A stretch of DNA of 61,338 nucleotides from Thermoplasmatota archaeon (GTDB taxonomy: Archaea; Thermoplasmatota; E2; DHVEG-1; B18-G2): NCBI GenBank assembly GCA_029259115.1, contig JAPDJO010000051.1:1-61338 (forward strand), in the 5' to 3' direction. A program made the translations under genes and the position numbers. The notes under the pieces are model-generated. The model made no database searches, was not told where the DNA came from, and saw only the letters and a program-made list of their open reading frames with translations. Position 1 is the first letter of the stretch; every line of letters starts with the position of its first letter. Of this stretch, positions 41,075-48,505 are shown one piece after another.

Positions 41075-42163
41075 ATGGCAAAGAGGAGAAAGGTATCCGA
41101 GGAAATAGAGTTTAAGTTTCCAGAGTTTAATGAAGAGGAGTTTGTCAAAAAAGAGAAAAGAAACACAAAAGTTGTTATTCTCACTTTTATCTTTGGTTTA
41201 ATCGTAGGGATAGTATCTCAACCTCTCTGGGCGGGGATGAGTGAGAACATAAGATGGCCACTTATCCTCTTATTCGCGTTATTCATGACACCTTTCCTTT
41301 ACAAAATTATAACAAGAGTAGCTGATACATCAGATTACACTAGAAAGAACTGGTTCACCCTCTATAGTTCTTATCTTCTAACATGGGTAACTGTACTGAT
41401 AATCTTGATAAATCCACCCTTCTACGATGAGACCCCTCCACTAATAGACACTGCAATTCTACCCATCTATCAAGAGCCGGGCGGAACGGTGAAGATAGCA
41501 GCCTACATAACGGACAATTTCGGAATAAAAGAGGTAAATCTTTCTATAGAATCACCTGATGGAGAAAGAATCTATTTACCATATATTGAGAATAACAGTC
41601 TGTACGCGTGGGAATTTGAAAATAAAGATAATTTGCTGGGAAGATTCAACTTAACCATAACAGCTATAGACAAAAATGGAAACAAAAGAACCGCAAATGG
41701 AACATTCTGGTATTCCGAAGATGCTATTTCACTTGCATATCCAGAAAACGGAAGTACAGTAAATCATGCTACTCCAATAAGATTTGATGTAAAAGAATTG
41801 AGTAAGGATAACTTTAGAGTGTATTATCTAGTGGATGGCAACGAGATAAACTTGACGAAATCCGGAAACCTATATGAAACCTCTCCAGCTTATAAAGGTT
41901 GGGATAAAGGAAGAAATGTAACGATCACAGTAAAGGCTGAAGTTATACATTACTTCTATGATGTAAAAGTTAACAACACGGTCATAGATAGCTCGATGTA
42001 TATCTTTTCTACAGATCCAAATGATAACTACATAGGAACCGAGACTCCCCCAAAAGCAGAAAAGCTTCCACTACCTGAACAAAAGAGAATAACTCCAGGA
42101 TTTGAGATAGTTGCGCTTGTAATGGCAGTTATTCTAGTAGTGGCATGGAAGAGAAGGAAATGA
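41075..42163 (+). CDS. Membrane protein with extracellular beta domain and PGF-CTERM-like anchor
   Basis: The 362-residue protein has a charged N-terminus (1-30), three hydrophobic helices (about 32-52, 60-80, 96-115), then an extracellular part of two Ig-like repeats (TVKIAAYITDNFGIKEVNLSIESPDG and SLAYPENGSTVNHATPIRFDV) with many Asn-x-Ser/Thr sites. It ends TPGFEIVALVMAVILVVAWKRRK, close to the PGF-CTERM tripartite signal (Pro-Gly-Phe, helix, basic end) that archaeosortase A processes in other Euryarchaeota. N-terminal helices plus a sorting signal is an uncommon combination. Its stop overlaps the raSEA start. Confidence 0.72.
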   Translation: MAKRRKVSEEIEFKFPEFNEEEFVKKEKRNTKVVILTFIFGLIVGIVSQPLWAGMSENIRWPLILLFALFMTPFLYKIITRVADTSDYTRKNWFTLYSSYLLTWVTVLIILINPPFYDETPPLIDTAILPIYQEPGGTVKIAAYITDNFGIKEVNLSIESPDGERIYLPYIENNSLYAWEFENKDNLLGRFNLTITAIDKNGNKRTANGTFWYSEDAISLAYPENGSTVNHATPIRFDVKELSKDNFRVYYLVDGNEINLTKSGNLYETSPAYKGWDKGRNVTITVKAEVIHYFYDVKVNNTVIDSSMYIFSTDPNDNYIGTETPPKAEKLPLPEQKRITPGFEIVALVMAVILVVAWKRRK

Positions 42164-43197
42164 AGGAGCTGTGTGGCTTTATAAGAGAAATAAGGAGCAA
42201 AGCCAGATACAGAGAAAAAGATCCAGATCTTCCAGCTAGATTATGGAGAGAAGATGAGATCGTAGATGGAAAACCTGCCAAAGCTTTAGTTGTTGTTCTA
42301 ACTACAAAAGGCTGTAGCTGGAATCTATGCAGCATGTGCGGTTATTTTAGAGACTCTCTCAAGACCGTATCCCATGCTAATATCTTAAAACAAATCGAAT
42401 TTGTAATTTCAGAATATCAGGGAGAGAAGATAATAAAGATATTCACGTCCGGTAGCTTTCTGGACGAAAAAGAGATAGACTTTGCTACACAGAAAAAGAT
42501 AATAGAGCAACTTAGCGGATTGGAAGAACTGGATATCATATCTATCGAAAGCAGACCGGAATTTGTGGATTTAAAGAAACTAAAGGAGTTAATCAGAATA
42601 GTACATCCAAAGAGACTGGAAGTAAGCTTGGGGCTTGAATCAGCTAATGATAAAATACTGAGATACTCGATTAACAAAGGATTCAAATTCTCTGACTATG
42701 TAGAAAGTGCAAGGATAATAAAAAAATCGGGCGCCCTACTCAAGACATACATATTGCTGAAACCGCTTTTCTTAACAGAGAGAGAAGCGATAGGCGATTG
42801 TATCGAGAGTATAAAAAAGATAAAAAATACAACAGATACCGTATCCCTCAATCCGACAGCAGTTCATAGGTATACCCTCGTTGAGTATCTCTGGGAGAGA
42901 GGAGATTACAGACCACCATGGCTCTGGAGCGTTATCGAAGTGCTGAGGGAAGGAAAAAGAATCCTGGGAGATAGGAGAATAAAGTGTGATATAACTGGTG
43001 GAGGAGAGAAAAGAGGTGCACATAATTGCGGTAGATGTGACAGAAAAATTCTCGATGCCATAAAGAGATTCTCACTTGATCAAGATCTGAGTCATATTGA
43101 AAATATCTATTGCGATTGCATAGAAGAATGGAGAGATATTCTGGATTTGGAAACATTCTCTATAGGATCTATGGTGAGGATGTATGAAAGTTGCTGA
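42160..43197 (+). CDS. Archaeosine synthase radical SAM subunit RaSEA
   Basis: From ATG 42160 (ATGA overlap; ATG 42145 is an alternative) the protein is 345 residues. The cluster motif is TTKGCSWNLCSMCGYF, the C-x4-C-x2-C form of the RaSEA/TIGR01210 family, followed by SGSFLDEKEI, IESRPEFV and VSLGLESANDKIL. C-terminal Cys pairs (HNCGRCDR, YCDCIEEW) also match. RaSEA works with ArcS to turn tRNA preQ0-lysine into archaeosine at position 15. ArcS is not in the window. The adjacent downstream gene is another tRNA-modifying enzyme. Confidence 0.88.
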   Translation: MKELCGFIREIRSKARYREKDPDLPARLWREDEIVDGKPAKALVVVLTTKGCSWNLCSMCGYFRDSLKTVSHANILKQIEFVISEYQGEKIIKIFTSGSFLDEKEIDFATQKKIIEQLSGLEELDIISIESRPEFVDLKKLKELIRIVHPKRLEVSLGLESANDKILRYSINKGFKFSDYVESARIIKKSGALLKTYILLKPLFLTEREAIGDCIESIKKIKNTTDTVSLNPTAVHRYTLVEYLWERGDYRPPWLWSVIEVLREGKRILGDRRIKCDITGGGEKRGAHNCGRCDRKILDAIKRFSLDQDLSHIENIYCDCIEEWRDILDLETFSIGSMVRMYESC

Positions 43198-43951
43198 GGG
43201 TGACGAGATAGTCCTTCTCGATGAAAATGGAAAGAGATGCCTAGTGAACACATCTTGGAATAAGAGAAAGATAAAAGGTTTTGGAATTATAGATCCTAAG
43301 AACCTTATAGGATTTGAGTATGGAAGGAAGATAAGACTGAACCAAAAAGAAGTCTGGATTTTGAAACCATCATCTTACGACAGATGGAAATCTCTCAAAA
43401 GGAAAGCCCAGATAATATTACCAAAAGATTCAGCTCATATTGTGATAAACTGCTCAATCGTTCCAGGAAGTATAGTTGTGGAGGGAGGTATAGGATCCGG
43501 ATCCTTAACTTGCGTCTTATCACAGATCGTCGGCAGAGAAGGTAAGATTATATCCTATGAGAAAAGGAAAGATTTCAGAAGGTTCGCTGAAGAGAATCTG
43601 AGAAATGTAGGTCTTGGATACAATGTTGAAATAAAGGAGAAAGACATAACCAAAGGAATAGATGAAAAAGATGTTGATGCAGTGATCTTGGATATTCCAA
43701 ATCCTTGGGAAGTTGTTGAACATGCATACAATTCGCTGAAGATAGGAGGATGCTTTTGCTCTTACTCCCCCCTCATTTCTCAAGTTGAAAAAACTGTGAA
43801 AAAGCTAAGGGAATATCCTTTTGTTGAGATAAGAACCATAGAGACTCTGCAGAGAGAGATAGTTGTTCTTGAAAGGGGAGCAAGACCAAGCTTTGATATG
43901 CTTGGTCATACAGGTTATCTGACCTTTGCTAGGAAAGTTCTGGAAGTCTAA
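43184..43951 (+). CDS. trmI: tRNA (adenine-58/57-N1) methyltransferase TrmI
   Basis: The 255-residue SAM methyltransferase matches archaeal TrmI: an N-terminal beta domain, the SAM site VVEGGIGSGSLTCVLSQIVG, SYEKRKDFRRFAEENL, VILDIPNPWEVVEHAYNSLKIGG and SPLISQVEKTVKKL. It methylates N1 of A58 (and A57 in some archaea) in the T-loop. It overlaps raSEA by 14 bases, forming a tRNA-modification pair, and converges with dcd with a 4-base overlap. Confidence 0.92.
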   Translation: MKVAEGDEIVLLDENGKRCLVNTSWNKRKIKGFGIIDPKNLIGFEYGRKIRLNQKEVWILKPSSYDRWKSLKRKAQIILPKDSAHIVINCSIVPGSIVVEGGIGSGSLTCVLSQIVGREGKIISYEKRKDFRRFAEENLRNVGLGYNVEIKEKDITKGIDEKDVDAVILDIPNPWEVVEHAYNSLKIGGCFCSYSPLISQVEKTVKKLREYPFVEIRTIETLQREIVVLERGARPSFDMLGHTGYLTFARKVLEV

Positions 43952-44421
43952 TCAACAAGATTTATTCCTTTTTGATTCTGATAATGACCTGATCTTTTGT
44001 CATAAGTCTTCTCTACTTCACTTTCTAACAGCTCAAACACTATCTGACAAAATCTATCTCCTACCTGTAATTCTACCTCTCTATCTGCATTAAAACAACC
44101 TATTGTCAAATTTCCTTTAAACCCAGCATCAACCTTACCAAAGCTGGCAAATATTCCTCTCCTTGCATAACTCGATCTTATCCAGAGTTGAGCGGTTATT
44201 CTGCTACCAAGATCAACAAACTCTTTTGTACTGATAGCAAACCATGTGAGAGGAGGAATCTTTACCTTACCTTCATTTACATGCTTATCCACCTTCCTTA
44301 TGTATATTTCGCCTATGCTGAGATCGTAACCATTTGGAGTCAGATTTTCTTCTGAAAAGGGCTCTATCTTTAGATCTCCATTCTTCAACATCCTCAAAAT
44401 ATCTCTATCAGATAGTATCAT
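43948..44421 (-). CDS. dcd: dCTP deaminase (dUTPase-fold)
   Basis: The 157-residue protein has LTPNGYDLSIGEI, the deaminase motif LWIRSSYARRGIFASFGKVDAGFKGNLTIGCFNA and a C-terminal YDKRSGHYQNQKG. It converts dCTP to dUTP; some archaeal members also hydrolyse dUTP to dUMP. The His-to-Phe-type variation in the ASFGKVDAGFKG block relative to common forms does not remove the catalytic Glu/Arg set that can be judged here. It is coupled to the DUF763 gene upstream by a 4-base overlap. Confidence 0.88.
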   Translation of the reverse strand: MILSDRDILRMLKNGDLKIEPFSEENLTPNGYDLSIGEIYIRKVDKHVNEGKVKIPPLTWFAISTKEFVDLGSRITAQLWIRSSYARRGIFASFGKVDAGFKGNLTIGCFNADREVELQVGDRFCQIVFELLESEVEKTYDKRSGHYQNQKGINLVD

Positions 44422-45506
44422 ATTTGCCTCCCCTTTGGAACCAACCTCCTCAATCTCCTCAAAGCCCTAAGCTTATCTTCATTTCCTATCTTAGCCTCTT
44501 CTATACTATTTCTAAGAATCTCCACGGTTTCGTCCATAACCTTTCTGTCAACAGGATAGGGGACACCATCTTTTCCTCCAACCGTAAATGTGAATTTAAT
44601 CGGATCTTTCCATGAAGGCTCAGATCCATACACGAGATCAGATATAAGAGCTAAAGCTCTTACTGTTTTAGGACCAACACCCCTTATCGAAAGCAATTCT
44701 TCATAATTTCTTGGCTGAAAATCGTATATCTTTTTCATGAGGGACCAGTTTATGCTTACAGGCATAAAAAGCGTTTTTTCTTTATCCAATGTTTTTTGAT
44801 AGCCAAAATTTTTGATGGAACTCAATATCTTATTTGGTTTCTCTTTAACAATATCAACACAAGTCTTTCTGCAATCCTCGCTTTCTTTTGCAACCATGTT
44901 CAAGACCTTCTCTTTTTTCTCATATCCAGCTATACCAGAGTGAGGCTCTTCAACAAAACTTTTCACATCATCCGATAACCAATGATATCTTCTGGCATAT
45001 CGATTTTCTTCATTCATCCCCTGCTGTATAACAACCCATTTTCCATCCTCCGAGAATATGAAAACATGATGGTAGAGGTTGTAACCGTCTTGAATAGCAG
45101 AGTTATCTACCTTTGCCGTCATCCTGCTTGCGTATATCATAGATTTTATCTTGCCATCGCTTAAAGATAGAATATCTCCAAACTTTTCTATCTCTTCTGG
45201 AGTTCTCCTTGATACAGATCCTTTCCCACCTGCTACAGCTATGCCATATTCGGATAGATTTATAGCTTCTTTTAATGCACCACATGTTACAGTAGTAGTA
45301 CCTGATGAGGGCCAGTCGAAGCCTAAAACACAGGAAAAAGCTTGGAACCAGAAAGGATCAGATAATCTCCTCAAAAACTCATCCCTTCCATACTCTATGA
45401 TCAAAACCTCGCTTATTGCTCTTCCAAGCTTGACCATCCTAGTGAATAACCATCTGGGAGCCCTTCCCGGATGCAAAGGTAGGTTCGCTATCCCGGTTCT
45501 CTGCAC
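44418..45506 (-). CDS. DUF763 family protein
   Basis: The 362-residue protein is a full DUF763 member: RTGIANLPLHPGRAPRWLF at the N-terminus, FDWPSSGTTTVTCGALKEA, and AVAGGKGSVSRRTPEEI. The C-terminal third contains a helix-hairpin-helix (EELLSIRGVGPKTVRALALISDLVYG), which suggests DNA or RNA binding. Function is not established. It is translated ahead of dcd. Confidence 0.88.
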   Translation of the reverse strand: MQRTGIANLPLHPGRAPRWLFTRMVKLGRAISEVLIIEYGRDEFLRRLSDPFWFQAFSCVLGFDWPSSGTTTVTCGALKEAINLSEYGIAVAGGKGSVSRRTPEEIEKFGDILSLSDGKIKSMIYASRMTAKVDNSAIQDGYNLYHHVFIFSEDGKWVVIQQGMNEENRYARRYHWLSDDVKSFVEEPHSGIAGYEKKEKVLNMVAKESEDCRKTCVDIVKEKPNKILSSIKNFGYQKTLDKEKTLFMPVSINWSLMKKIYDFQPRNYEELLSIRGVGPKTVRALALISDLVYGSEPSWKDPIKFTFTVGGKDGVPYPVDRKVMDETVEILRNSIEEAKIGNEDKLRALRRLRRLVPKGRQI

Positions 45507-45615
45507 AACTTTGGATATCTTTGATGTGTTAATTAAGCTGATGGAGAAATTTAATATTATTAAAAACTAAAAATTAAAATAATACCGCGAAAATACTCAA
45601 AGTGAGGCTGGTACC

Positions 45616-47067
45616 ATAGCAGAAGTATGGAAATCAAGATTTGCATTTATCATGGCTGCAATAGGATCCGCAGTGGGATTAGGGAATGTTTGGAGATTTC
45701 CTTATGTCTGTTATAAAAATGGGGGCGGCGCCTTTCTAATTCCATATCTTATAGCTCTATTCACCGCTGGAATACCTCTAATGATTCTGGAATTTTCATT
45801 GGGTCATTGGTCCAGATCACCACCACCTCTAGCTTTCAAAAAGGTGAATAAAAAACTTGAGTGGGTTGGATGGTTATCGAGCTTGACTCCATTTGTGGTT
45901 GCATCATATTATGTAGTGGTTATGGCTTGGTGCTTCGCCTATATGGTTTATTCGGTGAATCTCCTCTGGGAGCCAGACGCAGAGAATTTCTTCTTTAACT
46001 TCCTTGGAAAAACGTCAGGAATTTCCGAGATAGGAGGAATAAGCATACCTGTTTTGCTTGGGCTGATAGCTGTATGGCTTTCCATATTTATCATACTCTA
46101 TAAAGGTGTTGATAGGATAGGGAAGGTTGTTGCTATTACCGTTCCTCTTCCAACCATCCTTCTGATAATACTGACGATAAGAGGTTTGACCTTGCCTGGA
46201 GCAATTGAGGGCGTGAGTTACTATCTCACTCCTGATTTTTCAAAACTTCTCAATGTAAATGTTTGGTTATCTGCATATGCCCAAGTGTTCTTTTCTCTAA
46301 GCTTGGCTCAGGGGATATTGATAACCTATGCCAGTTACTTGAGAAGAGATTCAGATATTTCGAACAATGCATTCATAACTTCTCTAGCTGATGCGGGGAC
46401 ATCATTTCTTGCTGGATTTACCGTATTTAGCGTGGTTGGTTATCTAGCATATGTAAAAAACGTTGATATAAACCATCTAGGTATAGCGGGCCCCCATCTC
46501 ACCTTCATAACATATCCAACCGCGATATCCTTGCTACCTTTTGCATCTGCAATTTTTGGAATGATATTCTACATAGCTCTGCTCACCTTTGGAATAGATT
46601 CTGCATTCTCGATGATAGAGCCTATGGCTTCTTCCTTAAACAGGAAGTGGAGAATATCGAAGTTTAAGGCAACAGCAATCATCTGTTTAGTTGGATTCAT
46701 AGCGAGCTTGTTTTTCACAACGGGTAGCGGGATATACTGGCTTGATATAGTAGATCATTTCATAGCCAACTTTGGTCTAGTAGCAGTGGGTTTGCTCGAA
46801 TGCATAACCCTGGGCTACCTCTACAAGGTATCTCTCTTTAGGGAGCATGCAAACAAAACATCAGATATAAGGATAGGAAGATGGTGGGATCTGCTTATAA
46901 GATATGTTGTTCCTTCAATTCTGGTCATGCTCCTGATATTATCCATCGTGGAGAACCTGAAGAAACCTTACATGGGTTTCCCTGTGTATGCTTTAATCAT
47001 TGCAGGTGTATTACCGATAGTTTTTATCGTGATAGCATCTTTTGTTCTTCAGAGGGTGAAAAGATGA
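45616..47067 (+). CDS. Na+-dependent neurotransmitter-symporter family (SNF/NSS) amino-acid transporter, non-canonical start
   Basis: The LeuT-fold transporter has about twelve helices. TM1 reads EVWKSRFAFIMAAIGSAVGLGNVWRFPYVCYKNGGGAFLIPYLIA, the family signature with its Na+ and substrate residues. The frame needs to begin before residue W to include TM1a, but between the upstream in-frame TAA and 45652 there is no ATG, GTG or TTG; ATA 45616, eight bases after GTGAGG, is where a start is expected. ATG 45652 would cut TM1a. A tiny MetS-like subunit gene follows. Substrate is probably a neutral amino acid such as Met or Ala. Confidence 0.85.
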   Translation: MAEVWKSRFAFIMAAIGSAVGLGNVWRFPYVCYKNGGGAFLIPYLIALFTAGIPLMILEFSLGHWSRSPPPLAFKKVNKKLEWVGWLSSLTPFVVASYYVVVMAWCFAYMVYSVNLLWEPDAENFFFNFLGKTSGISEIGGISIPVLLGLIAVWLSIFIILYKGVDRIGKVVAITVPLPTILLIILTIRGLTLPGAIEGVSYYLTPDFSKLLNVNVWLSAYAQVFFSLSLAQGILITYASYLRRDSDISNNAFITSLADAGTSFLAGFTVFSVVGYLAYVKNVDINHLGIAGPHLTFITYPTAISLLPFASAIFGMIFYIALLTFGIDSAFSMIEPMASSLNRKWRISKFKATAIICLVGFIASLFFTTGSGIYWLDIVDHFIANFGLVAVGLLECITLGYLYKVSLFREHANKTSDIRIGRWWDLLIRYVVPSILVMLLILSIVENLKKPYMGFPVYALIIAGVLPIVFIVIASFVLQRVKR

Positions 47068-47171
47068 ATCTACCTCTATCAGCAATAGTTATGCTAATCG
47101 TTGGTGTGGTTGTACTCTATGGAGGTTTGGCTTACTTTATCTACAGGGCGGTAAAATCTAAGAAGGAATGA
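47064..47171 (+). CDS. MetS-like small subunit of NSS-family symporter
   Basis: The 35-residue single-span membrane peptide (PLSAIVMLIVGVVVLYGGLAYFIYRAVKSKKE) has the layout of MetS, the small subunit of the MetPS methionine/alanine Na+ symporter described in Corynebacterium. It overlaps the transporter stop by 4 bases (ATGA), strong evidence of coupled translation. This suggests Met/Ala uptake for the symporter, by analogy. Confidence 0.82.
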   Translation: MNLPLSAIVMLIVGVVVLYGGLAYFIYRAVKSKKE

Positions 47172-47979
47172 GATGACTGCCATCGCAAGATTCTGCTCTA
47201 AATGGATAACCTTCTCTACACGTTGCAAATGAGAGGTTGTATTCTCTACAAATCCTTTCAACCCTTTCCAGCAGAGAGAATCTTAAATTTTCTGGAAGGT
47301 AAAAAGCCCCTTCCTTTCTCTCGAGTCTGTAGTCTCTGAGGTTTATAACCTTCTCGAGCCTTTTCAGAGAATCTCTCCTAGGTTTTATCGTGGATGCTAC
47401 CACATGATCAGCGTATGGATAAATCTCCTCAACAATCTCCTCGATCTCTTCATTATTAAATCCAGGTATGATGGGATCTATCCTGACGATACAGGGAATA
47501 CCTTCTCTGTTCAGCTTCTTCAGCGCGCTTAATCTTCTCGATGGCGCCGGCGCATTGGGTTCTATGATCTTCGCTTTATCATCATCCAAGGTTGTTATGG
47601 TAAAGCTCACCGCAACCCGCATCTCTCTGAGTAAGTCTACATCTCTTGTAACGATATCTGATTTTGTGAGAATCAACAGCCTGATATCGTTCTCTTTGAA
47701 GATTTGCAGACATCCCCTCGTAAACCTGTTGTACCTCTCTTCTGGAGGATACGGATCCGAGCTGTTAGCCATGCTTATGTAGGTATCCACTTTATGAACC
47801 TCTCTCCTCAACCTCCGGTAAAGATCTTTCTTTACTCTTGATTTGAAAGGGTTTGGTATGTATGAAGATATGTAGCAGTATACACATGCATGGGAACAGC
47901 CAGTATATGGACTAAAAGAATACTTCTTTGGGCATGTACAGAGTTTCGATTTCCATGGGTCGAATTCGGATATGAGCAT
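47158..47979 (-). CDS. SPL-like radical SAM protein (COG1533)
   Basis: The 273-residue protein has the motif YTGCSHACVYCYI (canonical C-x3-C-x2-C) and the YxxxxYxGCxHxCxYCY context of COG1533, the spore-photoproduct-lyase-like family, then SMANSSDPYPPEE, LLILTKSDIVTRDVDLL and VVASTIKPRRD. Archaeal members are thought to act in DNA repair or modification, but no function is proven. Its end overlaps the metS-like gene end by 14 bases, tail to tail. Confidence 0.88.
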   Translation of the reverse strand: MLISEFDPWKSKLCTCPKKYSFSPYTGCSHACVYCYISSYIPNPFKSRVKKDLYRRLRREVHKVDTYISMANSSDPYPPEERYNRFTRGCLQIFKENDIRLLILTKSDIVTRDVDLLREMRVAVSFTITTLDDDKAKIIEPNAPAPSRRLSALKKLNREGIPCIVRIDPIIPGFNNEEIEEIVEEIYPYADHVVASTIKPRRDSLKRLEKVINLRDYRLERKEGAFYLPENLRFSLLERVERICREYNLSFATCREGYPFRAESCDGSHLIPS

Positions 47980-48084
47980 GATACAGATACTAAAGATATG
48001 TAATTCTTTATCTGCTTTACCTCAGAAGCATCTAAAAATGGGCGCCAGGCGGATATGATTTTTTTAATTGTATCAGACAGATAT

Positions 48085-48317
48085 TCATGGCTTAGATAGG
48101 TCTGAAAATATTTTTCTGACTCCTAGCCAAGATTGTCCCCTAGATCTCTCTACATAGGTAAGCGTATTTTCGGAAAACTCCTCTAGATGATCCTTTTCAC
48201 TATATTCCAAGTGCAAAGTTGCTCTTTCCCTCTTAATCTCCTCAAATATTCCATAAATATGTTTTTGACATTTTGGAGAATCCAGTCAACTTCAAAGGTT
48301 ATCCTTTCCATCTCCAT
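48085..48317 (-). pseudogene. Frameshifted small gene, function unknown
   Basis: On the reverse strand ATG 48317 opens MEMERITFEVDWILQNVKNIFMEYL and soon stops. A second frame, in phase after a one-base shift near 48260, continues KHIYGIFEEIKRERATLH, LEYSEKDHLEEFSENTL, TYVERSRGQSWLGVRKIF to a TGA at 48085-48087. Together they would give a protein of about 77 residues with normal amphipathic character. Both parts are in frame with normal codon use for this genome, so a disrupted gene is more likely than chance. No family is recognised. Confidence 0.45.
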
Positions 48318-48434
48318 GTTAGATGTGCATCTTCTTTCAACCGACTGTAGCGAGGTATGAGTAACGTGATTTTAAATAATTCTTATCTCCAAAGATAAAA
48401 AATACCAAAAGGATTTGAAATTAGTTTTAGCGAA

Positions 48435-48443
48435 GTATTTAAG
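48435..48443 (+). promoter_or_regulatory. Probable TATA box of the C25 peptidase operon
   Basis: GTATTTAAG about 63-71 bases before ATG 48506; leader about 40 bases with GAGG near 48491. Confidence 0.4.
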
Positions 48444-48505
48444 AACAAAAACAAAAGATTAATTTAGAGTGTTCTATTTTACCAGAAAAAAAAGAGGTTT
48501 GGAAG

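Larger units (their letters stand above)
47980..48505. other. Intergenic stretch with a frameshifted small gene
   Basis: This 526-base gap holds no intact gene. It contains the broken reverse-strand frame described at 48085-48317, a GC-rich spot (GGGCGCCAGGCGG at about 48039-48051), A+T-rich upstream DNA with GTATTTAAG at 48435-48443 as the probable TATA box of the C25-type gene, and its ribosome-binding site GAGGTTTGG at about 48491-48499. Nothing else is recognised. Confidence 0.5.
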
